Source: Echria macrotheca (Eukaryota; Ascomycota; Sordariomycetes; Sordariales; Schizotheciaceae). Taken from it: a stretch of DNA of 64,000 nt. Position 1 is the stretch's first letter, and the number at the start of each line of letters is the position of its first letter. Where the stretch lies: NCBI GenBank assembly GCA_030411725.1, contig MU839830.1, positions 1,364,001 through 1,428,000 on the forward strand, in the 5' to 3' direction. The position numbers were made by a program, and so were the translations under genes. Below are positions 1-12,000 of the stretch, piece after piece. The notes under the pieces are model-generated. The model had not been told where the DNA came from. It searched no databases and worked only from the letters and a program-made list of their open reading frames with translations.

Positions 1-555
1 GAGGTCGAGAGCGATCTAGTGAAACTGGCCAGGAAGATGAAGAAGAACAACACGAACGTCGACTTCGTGCTGTTTGGCGATATCGACGACGACAACCACA
101 AGAAGCTCGAGGCGTTCCACCGCGAGGTCAAAGGCAGTGGCGAGGGATCGAACCTCGTGGTGATCCACCCGAGCGGGAAACTTCTTAGCGACCAGCTCAT
201 TGCGACGCCCATCCTCCTGGGCGAAGGCGCGGCCAGCGGAAGCGGCGCCGGCGGTGGTGGTGACGCTGGCGGCGCGTCAAACGAGGACTTCCCGTTCGGC
301 ATCGACCCATCTGTCGACCCCGAGTTGGCCCTGGCCCTGCGTATGAGTATGGAAGAGGAAAAGGCCCGGCAAGAGAAGATTGCACGGGAAGAGGCCGAGG
401 CGGCTAAGAAGGCCAGTCTCGAGAGCGTCAAGGAAGAGGGCGACGAGTCGGCACCGCTACTGGACAAGGATGGCCAGCCTGGTGGTAGTGGCAGCAAGAA
501 GGACGATGACAAGGGCGGCAAGTCGGATGATAAGGACAAGATGGACACCTCGTAA
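1..555 (+). CDS. RPN10: 26S proteasome ubiquitin receptor Rpn10, 3' part
   Basis: The reading frame is open from base 1 and ends in TAA at 553-555, so the gene starts upstream of the window; 184 codons are visible. The first ~70 residues match the end of the von Willebrand A domain of Rpn10 (motifs KKNNTNVDFVLFGD and NLVVIHPSGKLLSDQL). A Gly/Ala-rich linker follows, then a ubiquitin-interacting motif, DPELALALRMSMEEEKAR. The tail is Lys/Asp-rich and ends MDTS. In the family, the VWA domain docks on the proteasome 19S regulatory particle and the UIM binds polyubiquitin chains. One UIM is visible, as is usual in fungi. It converges with TRS23. Confidence 0.93.
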   Translation, partial: EVESDLVKLARKMKKNNTNVDFVLFGDIDDDNHKKLEAFHREVKGSGEGSNLVVIHPSGKLLSDQLIATPILLGEGAASGSGAGGGGDAGGASNEDFPFGIDPSVDPELALALRMSMEEEKARQEKIAREEAEAAKKASLESVKEEGDESAPLLDKDGQPGGSGSKKDDDKGGKSDDKDKMDTS

Positions 556-793
556 TCGGAGTTCTTTTATGCCACTAGCGTCAACAGCGCAATCGAATAG
601 GAATTTTGTACTCCAGCCTTGTAGACTAGTTATGCTACCGCACTACGTGGAGGGTGCAATGGGAAAAGAACCTAACCCAGCTCGAAAACCATGACCGTCT
701 TGAACGCCTCCAACTCCTCGATACTGATGCCCCATGTCCAGCGCAATACCCGTCCTCCGCCAAAAACCGTGATCTCGACCTCGCACCAGGAAT

Positions 794-1422
794 CTACTTG
801 TTATTAATCTCCCTGATATGCGACGACAGCTTGCGGTCAAACATGTCGCAGCGGATAGGCATCTCGAGCTGGTAGAAGGGGTTCTTCATGACGTAGTCCG
901 AGTACATCTCGTACACGCGGCCCATGATGACGCTGATGTTGGCCTGCGTCGTGTCGGTGAACAAGAGGAACTTGGTGCCCGTGAGCGTCGTGAAGCACTG
1001 TAGCCTGAAATTTTCAGATTCGAGCACCTCGAGACCCGACGGCGGGTCGGGCCGGGTGAGTATCGGTGCGCCGCCGGGGCCTGATGATGCTGCGGTTGAT
1101 GGTCTTTCTATCTTGACGGGGTTCAGGCGGGTGGTGATTGCGTGGACGCTGGAGATATGTGAGATCTTTGGGACATGGATATATATGCATGGATATATGG
1201 ATGGGAGGGATGAGGATGAGAACTGCTCACCCGTGAAATGTTCCGGCTAGAACGAGGTAGTCGTTTGTGCTGAGTTTGTTCAGGCCGCCCTCGTGGAATG
1301 TCCGGTTATATATAAGACCGCCGGCCTTGTTGATGATGATGAGTGCAAAGACGGTCCTGGTTTTGGGTTAGTTACGGTTCGTCTGTAGCGGACTTGAGGG
1401 GGAGGGTATTGAAACATACATC
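794..1422 (-). CDS. TRS23: TRAPP complex subunit Trs23 (TRAPPC4, synbindin family)
   Basis: A 160-residue sedlin/synbindin-fold core subunit of the TRAPP tethering complex, which activates the Rab Ypt1 in ER-Golgi traffic. I place exons at 1422-1421, 1356-1231 and 1148-794. The start codon is split by the first intron: AT lies in exon 1 and G opens exon 2. The donor is GTATGT and the acceptor CCAG, with a CTAAC branch site. The mature start reads MTVFALIIINKAGGLIY, the expected N-terminus for the family. Later motifs are GTFHGVHAIT, LTGTKFLLFTD and YSDYVMKNPFYQLEMPIRC, which single out TRAPPC4 from TRAPPC1. No other in-frame ATG could serve. Identity is firm; the split start is inferred from the frame. 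Confidence 0.88.
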
Positions 1423-2948
1423 TTGGCCTCTTGTAGTGCATGGCCTTCTCGCAAAGTCAAGACGCTGAATGTGTACGAATTAGATTCAATGAGAGTATTG
1501 ATATGGGGCTTTTTCCGTGTTGGTTTGCTGAGTAGAATTAGAATAACGTTGCGTTATGTTTGTGCTTAGCTAGCAGTGTGAGCAGTGGTGGTGAGCTCCC
1601 CAAAGGCCGGCGAGGTGGGGCAATTTCGAGTACAGTAAGTCTAGGGTTAGGGGTATGGAATACTGAGCACTGGGAGAAGACGAGTTCACCACTCTCCGTC
1701 ATTGCATTCTACCCTAACTATAGAGTCTACCCGGCTCGACTTATACGGCATTATAACTCCCGTACCATGGAATCGTACGTCAAGCTATACACAGGTGACA
1801 AGCAGCATTGATCCTCTGCGTCGGGTTTCCTCGGCGAGTATCACCATGCTCATATCCTCACAAACCAGCGAAAGCAGGCTCGTTATCAAAGCCGGAGACC
1901 CTATCAGACGGTATAGGAACCGAATGGCACCTCCCGCATTTCTGATGTAAGAGAATTAAGGATATGACATGGCGGTGATTTTCGCGTCGAACGCCCCGCC
2001 GTGGAGTAGAGTTTCCTCGGCCATCTCTCACCTTCCTGATTCGGTTGTAAAGAACACGGCACTCCAGGAATATCTCTAACCCCACACAACCGGCATCAGG
2101 CCCGACTGCCTCACAGCGTCTTGAAATCTCGGCGTGCAGGTTATGATCTCAGACGGCAGATGTCGGCCGAATCTTCGTGGCCCCACCGGCGGACGAGCTG
2201 GAAAGGGAACACCGCGGACTCACGGCGCGATCGCGGTTCGGCAAATTTCAGCCACGGCGCTGGTCTGGCTTCCCGCGCATCCGCCTGCAAAGGCTTCAGG
2301 GCCGCAATCTTAGTGGTTCGGAAGGGTGGGCATCCAATCTCGACCTGGACGCGGTGGGCTGGCCGCTGCAAGGGATCCCCACCATCAGGTTGTGGCCACA
2401 TGGAAGTTTGCGACAAGAAAGGCAACGTAGCGGGCGTAGGACCCCTTCCCGGTTCCATTCTTTCCTGCAACAACAGACCTGGGAAGTGTCAAGACGAGAG
2501 GCAGGCCGGACCTTGAAGGCGGAGGGGAAAAAGACGGAAAGGATTGGCGCTGCTTATGCCCGCGCCATCGCCGAGCTCGACGCGCTATTCGACACGTTTG
2601 AACACATTGTCGTGAACCCGCCTTGTTGTATTTTCAACTGCTGGCCCTTTCCCACGACAACCCCTTTTTCGCAACTATCGACCAGCTCGAGGACGGGAAC
2701 ACGGCGCACCAAGGCCTCCAGCGCTGCATTTTGCGACTGCCCCGCCATCCGGGCTCGAGAGTGCAACGATAAGCCATTGGTCGACGGCCTCCCCCCCCTC
2801 TGTCCATCCTGCATTTGCCCCTGGCAGCCTGCGATCCAAAAGCCACACCCACAGCGAGCGCTGCAGTAGCTAAGCCCCGGCGGGCAGCACTCCTTTTGCT
2901 TCCTCCTCTGGACACCTTAATGAGCTCGCCCTATTCCCGCCCCCGGCC
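1423..2948. other. Intergenic region with divergent promoters
   Basis: This spacer lies between the divergent TRS23 and UDP-sugar transporter genes. The first part is AT-richer and contains a telomere-like TAGGGTTAGGGG at 1642-1653. The second part (about 2120-2900) is GC-rich and open in several frames at once, but none shows domain or splice structure. I see no supported gene. Confidence 0.6.
1642..1653. repeat. Interstitial telomere-like motif
   Basis: TAGGGTTAGGGG, nearly two copies of the fungal/vertebrate telomere unit TTAGGG. It lies about 220 bases upstream of the TRS23 start. It is too short to be a telomere relic; a telobox-type protein binding site is possible. Confidence 0.4.
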
Positions 2949-4363
2949 ATGTCCGTCTCGCGCCGGCGACTGCAAAAACAGCAGCAGCAGAATGTCCTCA
3001 CCAAGGACCGCGGCGATAAGGCTGCTGGCGCAGCAATCCCGTCGCCTCGAGTGATCAACGCTGCTCCCTCGCTCGAGAAGGCCGCGATCTACGGCATCGA
3101 CGACAACCGTCCCGTTTTCAGCCGCGCCATGGCCCTCGCCGGCCGCGTCTTCATCGAGACCATCCCGCAATGGCTCGCCGTCGGTGCCATGCTGTCGCTG
3201 ATTTTCGGCGGCTGCTGCTCCAATGTGTTTGCTCTTGAGTCCATCATCAAGGTCGAGCGCGAAAGCGGTACGTTTGCACACCCTGTCGGACGGGCGGGCA
3301 GGTTGTGGGAAAACTCTGGCGCAAATTGGTGTTTGCGCGAACAGCTGGACTAATTGCTGTTTGGAACCACAGGATTGCTTCTCACGTTTGTCCAATTCAT
3401 CTTTGTCACGGCCATCGGGTTACCCGGCCAGTTCGATCGAAAGCGCCCGCCGTTCTTCCTCAAACCGAATAAAGTCCCGATCCGACGATGGCTCATCAAC
3501 ATTGTGCTGTTTTTCAGCATCAACACTCTCAACAACCATGCGTTTAGCTACGATATTTCCGTTCCGGTGCACATCATCCTCCGCTCCGGCGGAAGCATCA
3601 CGACCATGCTAGCAGGGAGCTTATACGGGAAGCGGTACTCCCGGATCCAGATCATCGCGGTTCTTCTCCTGACGGTAGGAGTAATTACCGCGGCCTGGTC
3701 CGATGCGCAAACCAAGGTGGGTGCGGCTGAGCACCGGAAAGTGCGGAATGAGTGCTGACTTTAGCCCAGGGCTCGACCAACGAGGAGGCACATGGAAACC
3801 CGAGCTTTACGACGGGTCTCATCATACTGTTTGTAGCGCAGGTTTTGTCGGCCATCATGGGCCTGTACACGGAGGAGACGTACCGCATATACGGACCGCA
3901 GTGGAAGGAAAACCTCTTTTACTCACACCTACTATCCCTGCCACTGTTTCTTCCCTTCCTGCCGTCGCTGACCAGGCAGTTTATGAAGCTGGCAAACAGT
4001 CCGCCGCTGGTTCTGTCGGTTCCGACGGTGGGCGATCTCCCCAACCTCTCGCACAGCGTCCAGAAGGGGATAGAGGGCATCCAGATCCCAAGCCAGATAT
4101 TTTATCTGGTGCTGAATGTCTTGACGCAGTATGCATGCATCAGGGGCGTGAATCTGCTGGCGGCGGCGTCGTCGGCACTGACGGTAACGATTGTGCTGAA
4201 TATCCGCAAGCTGGTCAGTCTGCTCTTGAGCATATGGCTGTTCGGGAACCGGCTCGCGTTCGGCACATTGATAGGGGCCATGATTGTCTTTTTCGCCGGA
4301 GGACTGTACTCTCTGGACGGGAGAAAGCCTCCGGCGAGGAGTCGCGCTCCGGCCAAGTCGTGA
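2949..4363 (+). CDS. YEA4: UAA-family nucleotide-sugar transporter (Yea4/SLC35B4-like)
   Basis: A 418-residue multi-spanning transporter, probably exchanging UDP-N-acetylglucosamine (or UDP-xylose) for UMP across the ER/Golgi membrane. Exons are 2949-3267, 3373-3716 and 3770-4363, with GTACGT and GTGGGT donors and CAG acceptors; frame is kept through both junctions. A basic cytosolic N-terminus (~80 residues) precedes about ten hydrophobic helices. Family motifs include GGCCSNVFALE, FVQFIFVTAIG, HIILRSGGSITTMLAG, MGLYTEETYRIYGP and SALTVTIVLNIRKLVSLLLS. The substrate is inferred from family resemblance and could differ. The length is normal. Confidence 0.85.
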
Positions 4364-4875
4364 CGACGCGGGATTTCGTTTCTCTGTACATAGTTGCACG
4401 ATTCAAGGAAGCCATAAATGTTAGAGATTTGCTTCTGAAAGTCCGTCGTAAGTCCTTATTCATTAATCGGTAAGATCCGGCCGGTAGCGGCCGAGATGCC
4501 TTGCATTCAGGGGTAAGGTCCCTGAGACTGCAACCTGGAAACGGCTAGGGTCGGCATGCAAGCACTTTAACAGCTACTGAAACGGAGGGCCATCCCGGTG
4601 CTCTTGGCGCTCCCTCAGCGGGTACGTCATGGCCGGCCGCAGACCTAACGTTATCTATGTACCTAACCAGCCCTACAAAGCTTGACCGCCAACTACCTAG
4701 CTCCCGCCTCAACATCAATGTGCAGAAGGCGGTGACTCTTCATTCCTTTTCCAACTACAACGTCCAGATCCGCGACCCCCAACACTGACAAAAGGCCAAC
4801 CCCGAGCAGGACCTGGGGTTGGAGCACAGCTTGTGTGTGTAACGCTCCAATTGCGTTCTTTGCGTCGCTAGAGCT
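4364..4875. other. Intergenic region
   Basis: About 510 bases between two genes on the same strand, holding the transporter 3' UTR and the AMP deaminase promoter. I see no RNA gene, repeat or convincing ORF. Confidence 0.6.
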
Positions 4876-7800
4876 ATGGCCGGTACGTGCAGCGTTGGAC
4901 GAGCTAGACAACGAGCTCCATCGATTTGTGGATGCCGGCCCATCGTGATGTGCTTCAGAGATGTGTAGCCGGCTAATGCAGCAAAAGACCACGACCCATC
5001 CTCCAACTCGACGTCGCCCAAACTCCCCGCCACCCAATTGTCGGATCGCGAGTCGGAGGACGAAGACCAGCATCCGCATGACCAGAGTGACACAGAATCC
5101 GACGGCGACCGGCCGAGACCTGGTCATGGAGCACCCTCGCCGGCCGACGGCAGCAATGGCGCTCGGGACGACCGTTTCGTCGCAACAATGGAGGGAGACA
5201 TCCAGGAGGGCATGCTACCACGCGACCTCCCCAAAAAGACAGCTTTCTACGACCGGGTCGCCGAGCGCCAGATGACCCAGACAGACGCGAAGCTCTTCTA
5301 CCAAAGGAGCCAAGCTGACAGTCGAAGCCAGATGCCCACAGACGTCCAGGTCACCCCCCATGGGAGTCCGTTAATGACTGGCGGCAAGGGAGCAGCCTCG
5401 GGACAGGTCTCGGCTGACCTGCTCTATTCGATTTCGACCTCAGCGAGTGTAAAAGGCTCGGTTGTTGATATGAACGCTGCTGTCGACCCCTCCCCGGGAT
5501 ATCCTATCAAACGAGATGCGACTTACTTTGGTGTTGGTCCCGCCTCGAGCCGCGGTAGCTATACCGATATGAACAGCATGGCCGCTGCCGCTGCCGCCGC
5601 CGCCGCAACATCGATGCCCGGAAACCAGATCGACCCTGCTGTCCAGCAGCAGATGTTGCTCAACACCGGTGCTGTTGCTGGTATTGGAAGCAGCACGTAC
5701 ATGGATGCCGACCCCTCGATCACGGCCGAGTTGAGCACCATCTTTCAGAGCGTTCAAAACATACTCGAATTGCGGCACAAGTACATCCGGCTCTCACTTC
5801 AGGGGCCGAACGATAACCCAAAAGATGATCCAAGCTGGAACATCTATCCCCCTCCGCCGGAACCAGCGTGGACAGAAGATAGGGAGAAGTCCATCCGCGG
5901 CTCACAGGTCGGGAACAGCCTGAGCAACAGCCTGCAGAACAGCCTGGTTCTCAACGCCGATAAGCAACGGCCAGGGGACTCGGCTTCGGAAGTGCCCGAG
6001 ACGCCGCGCCGGTCGAATGCCAAGAAACGGAAGCCCGGGCAGGACATCGGTGAGGATTTTGACATGGACGACGTGCCTATCCCGGGCTCGAGCGAGATGA
6101 CGTTCCGTCTTGATGATAATGGCGTGTTCCAAGTTTATGAGAGTGACGAGGCCAGCGCGCCCATCGTCTGCGTACCCACGATCAAGGAGTACTACCTGGA
6201 CCTCGATGCCATTCTGTCCGTGTCCTCGGATGGCCCGAGCAAGAGCTTCGCGTTCCGACGCTTGCAGTACCTCGAGGGCAAATTCAATCTGTACACGTTA
6301 TTGAATGAGTATCAAGAGACGGCCGACAGTAAAAAGGTCCCTCACCGCGACTTCTACAACGTCAGAAAGGTTGACACACACGTGCATCATTCGGCATGTA
6401 TGAACCAAAAGCATCTTCTCCGCTTCATCAAGTACAAGATGAAGAAATACCCCGACGAGATTGTCCTATTCCGCGACGGAAAACACCTGACGTTGGCGGA
6501 AGTGTTTGAGAGCATCAACCTCACGGCCTACGACCTGAGCATCGACACGTTAGATATGCATGCCCACACCGACTCATTCCACCGTTTCGACAAGTTCAAC
6601 CTCAAGTATAACCCGATTGGGGAGTCCCGGTTACGCACCATTTTCCTCAAGACAGACAACTTCATCAACGGTCGCTATCTCGCCGAGATCACCAAGGAGG
6701 TCATCGAAGACCTGGAGTCGAGCAAGTACCAGATGGTCGAGTGGCGCATCTCGATTTACGGAAAATCGCTCGACGAGTGGGATAAGTTGGCCGCCTGGGT
6801 CGTCGACAATAAGCTGTTCTCCCACAATGTCCGGTGGTTGATCCAGATTCCGCGCCTCTATGACGTCTACAAGGCCAGCGGGATGATGAATACCTTTGAG
6901 CAGATTGTCAAGAATATCTTCCAGCCGCTGTTTGAGGTGACCAAAGATCCCACGACGCACCCGAAGTTACACATCTTCCTCCAACGCGTCATCGGTCTGG
7001 ACAGCGTGGACGACGAGAGCAAGGTGGAACGAAGGCTGTGGAAAAAGTTTCCGGTCCCGAAAATGTGGGATACCAAGCAGAACCCGCCGTACAGCTACTG
7101 GATCTACTATCTATACGCGAACATGGCTTCTCTGAACGCCTGGCGAAAGCAGAGAGGATTCAATACCTTTGTGCTCCGGCCGCACTGCGGAGAGGCTGGC
7201 GATAGTGAGCACCTGGCTGTGGCTGCCCTGTGTTGTCATAGCATAAGCCATGGTCTCCTGCTGCGGAAGGTGCCCATCCTACAGTACATCTTTTACCTCG
7301 AGCAGATCGGTATTGCCATGTCACCGCTGAGCAACAACGCCCTCTTCCTCGCCTACGAGCGCAATCCATTCCACCAGTACTTCAAACGTGGTCTCAACGT
7401 GTCGCTGTCGACCGATGATCCACTTCAGTTTGCGTTTACCAAGGAGCCCCTGATCGAGGAGTATGCTGTTGCTGCGCAGATTTATAAGCTCAGCCCCGTC
7501 GACATGTGCGAATTGGCCAAGAATTCGGTCAAACAAAGCGGCTATGAGTTCTCGATCAAGCAGCAGTGGTTGGGGCCAACGTGCAACCAGCCCGGCGCCG
7601 AGGGCAACACCATGGTCAAGACCAACGTCCCTGATAGAAGAGAGGAGTTTCGGTACCGGACTCTCTCAGAGGAGCGCAAAATGTGAGTTGGAGACCAAAA
7701 CAGGCATTTTGTTTATACTGATGGGGGAACAGGGTTGAGAGATATACGTTGGCGGCGGCAACGAGCGCGACTGAAACAATCTCTCCGCACCAGGGCCTGC

Positions 7801-8180
7801 CGAGGTCACCAGTGCTATCGAGTAAGACGAATGCCGGTCCTTCGTCCGTGCCTCCGGAAACGAAGCAGCAGAGCCAAATATCGCTGCCGGCATATGGGGC
7901 ACGCTCCCAGGTTGATACCAACAGCCCTTACATGAGCGCCACCAACCAGTCTCAAGTATTCTCGAGCCCGATTCTCGCATCACCGATCGCTGGGGCTCCA
8001 GCGGTGGCGGGGTTGGATCATTCCGGGATGAGGGAACCACACCTATCCGGCCATGAGCCGAGATACTTCCCTGGTGTCGTCCAGAGACGGAGAGGGAGCA
8101 CCAGGCAGGGCTCGATGCATGAGAATGATGAGAATGCGACGAAGCGGTTTCTAGGCAAGAAGGAGAACCCGGGGGACTAA
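4876..8180 (+). CDS. AMD1: AMP deaminase
   Basis: Cytosolic purine-cycle enzyme that hydrolyses AMP to IMP and ammonia; 1051 residues in this model. Exons are 4876-4882 (7 bases: Met-Ala plus one base), 4982-7682 and 7733-8180. The first donor is GTACGT and the second GTGAGT. The catalytic half carries the metal site KVDTHVHHSACMNQKHLL (near residue 467), HCGEAGDSEHL (~736) and the signature LSTDDPLQF (~811), all intact. The N-terminal ~250 residues are Asp/Ser/Ala-rich and include a poly-Ala run. The last exon adds a low-complexity tail of ~149 residues after the conserved domain. The tiny first exon is the least certain part: it rests on frame and splice signals only. Confidence 0.92.
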
Positions 8181-9049
8181 ATGCATCAATGGCGAGCTAT
8201 GCTACAGAGATCTTAAGCCATAGTCATCAGTAGTAGAAGGCGGACAAGATTAATCAGATAGAGCGTTGTGATCTCGCCAGGACAATGTTAAGGAGAATAT
8301 GTTATTGGTGCACGTGAAATTGCACGTGCTGCGCGTCATTGGGTGACGGGTGACAGCGGGCGGCTGGGTGCTGAGTGCTGACACAGTGACAAGCAAGCAA
8401 ACGGTCCACCAGCGGGCTCCGCCTGCAGAGAACAGACCCGGCGCCCGGTGGAAGCGTATGTAACTTGTGCAGATGCCTTTCTGCCACAACACCGGGAAGA
8501 TCGTGGATTCCTGTTGATCTTTTTGTCGGCAAGTGCAGCCGGGGACGAGGCATCTCGTGGCGCGTTGCATTGTCGGGCCAAGTTGGACTTGCTTCAGCAG
8601 CATTACTGAAACACAAATTGGGAATACCTACCTCGTGCCTCTCGCAGGGTTCCTCTCCCAGCTTGCCCCATCTCTCTCCATCGTGGTCGTCTCCAGCCTT
8701 CGTCAACTCTGGCCAGGATTTTGTCTCTACACACTTCCCCGCACCGAGACTGCCGGAAAAGCCCGTCGTCCCGACGAAAAGACGCTCGAGCTTCGCGATT
8801 GCCTAGCTTTCAATCTAACGAGTCGGCGAGAGCGTGTCACTCACAAGCTTTCAGCAATCCGACCCGCCGCCCAACCCGGCCCCCGCCGCTCCGACCCAAC
8901 CTCGAACAACTGCACCTAACGACCACCGCGGTTCAGCTGCGTCAGCTTCCGGGCGGCGGAATTTTGTCCCGGAGCGGCATCACGCTCCCCCCCTATGCCG
9001 GCGGCGTGCTCGACGATCTACAGGCTAGAAACAAGCGCGGCACGTCACG
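8181..9049. other. Intergenic region, SLA1 promoter and leader
   Basis: About 870 bases between same-strand genes. Pyrimidine-rich stretches at 8620-9000 look like a long 5' leader for SLA1. Short ORFs here show no conserved features. Confidence 0.5.
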
Positions 9050-12000
9050 ATGGGCTTCCTCGGCGTGTACAAGGCCGTCTACGACTACGCTCCCCAGGCC
9101 GAGGGTGAGCTGCAGATTTCCGAGGGCGACGTACTGTACGTGCTGGAAAAGAGTCAAGATGACGACTGGTGGAAGGCCAAGAAGAGGGCCACGGCTGAGG
9201 ACGATGACGAGCCCGTCGGGTTGATTCCCAACAACTACATCGAGGAGGTAGGTTTGTTTGCGTGTGAGATCTGGCACTTGCGGGGCCCTGCTAATCGGCC
9301 TCTGCGTCTAGGCGGAACCCCTAGGGAAAGCTCGTGCCCTGTACGAGTACACGCGACAAACGGACGAGGAACTGTCGTTCCCCGAGGATGCTCAGCTTTC
9401 CGTCTACGATACCTCGGACCCCGACTGGATCCTGGTCGGTCACGATGGGGACTACGGGTTTGTGCCCGCGAATTATATCGAAATGGGCGATGGCGCGGAC
9501 CGGCAGGAAGACGAACCCGAACCCGAAGCCGAGATCGCTGCACCGCCGCCGCCGCTGCCGGCGAGGACCGTGGATGATGGCCCAAGCCCACCACTCCCGG
9601 CGCGGAACGTTCCTTCGCAGCCTAGCAGCCCCGTTGCGCCGAATCCCGCGGCCGCTCTCGCTGGCTTGATGGCTAGCAGAGCCGCTTCTTCATCCCATAC
9701 ACCGGCCCCTATCACGCTCCCCCCTCGCCAGCCGTATGCTCAGGAGGAGGAAGAAGAGGAAGAGGTTCGCTCCCCCCCACTCCCGACACGGCCCCGCGGC
9801 GACTCGCAAGCTTCCCCCGCCGGACAGTCGTACAGGTCCCCTCCGCCGGACCGGCAGTCGCACGATGAGTACAGCCCACGATCCCCCCAGACGGCCCAGA
9901 CGGCGGCCATCACTCCCGGGGGCTTCCACATGTATAACATCAACGAGATGACATCCGTCATGGGCAAGAAAAAGAAGATGCCTACCACTTTGGGAGTTAA
10001 TCTGAGAACCGGCATGATACTGGTAGCTCCTGAGCGCAGCTCGGATGGCCCATCGCAGGAATGGCCGGCAACGAGTATGACACACTATTCCAGAGAAGGC
10101 AAACACGTTTTTATGGAGCTTGTGAAGCCCAGCAAGAGTATTGACTTTCATGCTGGCGCGAAGGACACGGCTGAAGAGATTGTGGCTATGCTCGGCGAGC
10201 TTGCCGGTGCCGCTCGTGCTGAAGGCTTGCGAGAGGTTATTATGGCTGGAACCGGCCACAAGCAGAAGCGTGGCAAAGTGCTGTATGACTTTATGGCGCA
10301 GGGCGACGACGAGGTTACCGTGGGGGTTGGTGACGAGGTCATCATTGTCGACGACGCCAAGAGTGAGGAGTGGTGGCAAGTGCGTCGTCTGAAGAACAAC
10401 ACGGAAGGCGTAGTTCCAAGCAGCTACATCGAAATCACGGGCACGGTCGATGTCGCGGTACCATCATCGAGCAGCGGAATCAACGCGGGACGGTCGCTTG
10501 TCGAGCAGAATCGCCTGGAGGAGGAGCGGCTCACCAAGGAGGCCGTCAAGGCCGCTCAGCGCGAGGACCAGAGAGAACGGGAAAGGGACAAGCGTGGTTC
10601 AGAGGTAGGCCCTGGTTTGCGTTTGCCGGAGCGACAGAGTAGTCTCTCGACGACACATAATAACACGGCGGTACAACAGCGTAGTAGACGTGAAAACGGC
10701 CGACCCGAAGGATCCGGATCGAGCAAGTCAAGTGAGTTTCCCCGGACTGGTTCTCATATATATCAAGCTTGTTTATGCTAATGCGTTGGTGGTAGAACCG
10801 GATAAGAGCAAGGTGCGGGAGTGGACCGACCGCACCGGCACCTTCAGCGTTGAAGCACAGTTCCTCGGCGTCAAGGATGGCAAGCTAAATCTGCACAAGA
10901 TGAACGGGGTCAAGATCGCCGTCCCCATTTCCAAGATGTCAATGAAGGACTTGGAGTATCTAGAACGCATGACGGGCATGTCCTTTGACGAGGACAAGCC
11001 ACTGTCGGAGCTCAAGAAGAAGGCAGCGGCCGAATCTTCACGGTCAGGAGGGTCAAGCTCACATGTAGGTGCATCGATTGAGCAGCCCAAGAAGCCCGAC
11101 TACGACTGGTTCCAGTTCTTCCTGGGATGCGACGTACAAGTCGGCCTCTGCGAGCGCTATGCCCAGGCCTTTTCACGGGATTCGATGGATGAGAGTGTGC
11201 TGCCCGACGTCGACGCCAGCGTGTTGCGCAACCTCGGACTGCGTGAGGGGGATATCATCAAGGTAATGCGATTCCTCGACAACAAGTATGGCCGGACAAA
11301 GAAGACCGGCGCCGAGGAGGCAGAGGGTGGTTTGTTCTCCGGGCCCGGCGGGACACTGCGGAACAACACGCGGAAAGGCCGTCCGGCACCGCCGGTCGAG
11401 GTTAACAACACGGTGGATGCCAAGGCGTTCTCGCAGCAAAAGGATGGAGAGGCCAAGTCGTCATCGCCGACTGCGGCTACGGCCACCGGGTCATCTACCT
11501 CATCCAAACCTTCTGGTGCGTTTGAAGACGACGCCTGGACCGTCAAACCAGCAAAGACACAGGCAGAGCCCGCTCCGCAACCCGCCCGGGCCCCGGAACC
11601 GACTCCGGCCGCTGCTCCGGCACCTGCTGCTAAACCGAATCTGACGGGAGCAATGCAAGAGCTGTCTCTCCTCTCGCAGCCATTACAGCCCGAGAAAGTA
11701 CAGCCGCCAGCCCCGGCACCGGTTTTGAATCTGGCTCCCGCCTCAGCTCCCGCTCCCGCTCCTGCTCAAGCTCCCCAGCCCACCGGCGCGACTCCCCAGT
11801 TTTTCAGCGGAATGCAGCCTCCTGCTGTGATGGGGCAACAAGCCCAGATGGCTGCCGCCCGTCAGCGTCCTTTGGCACCCCAGTATACCCAAGGCCAGGG
11901 CGCGTTGATGCCGCCGCCGCCTGCGCGTCCATTGTCGGCACCGCAGTCAGCCCAACCAAGCTCTTTCACGCCGCCGCCCCTGCAGCCTCAATTTACTGGA

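Noticed and set aside
2177..2869. 230-codon ORF on the plus strand upstream of the UDP-sugar transporter
   Set aside because: No domain, Arg/Pro-rich composition and open frames on both strands point to GC-driven chance; no splice-linked partner.
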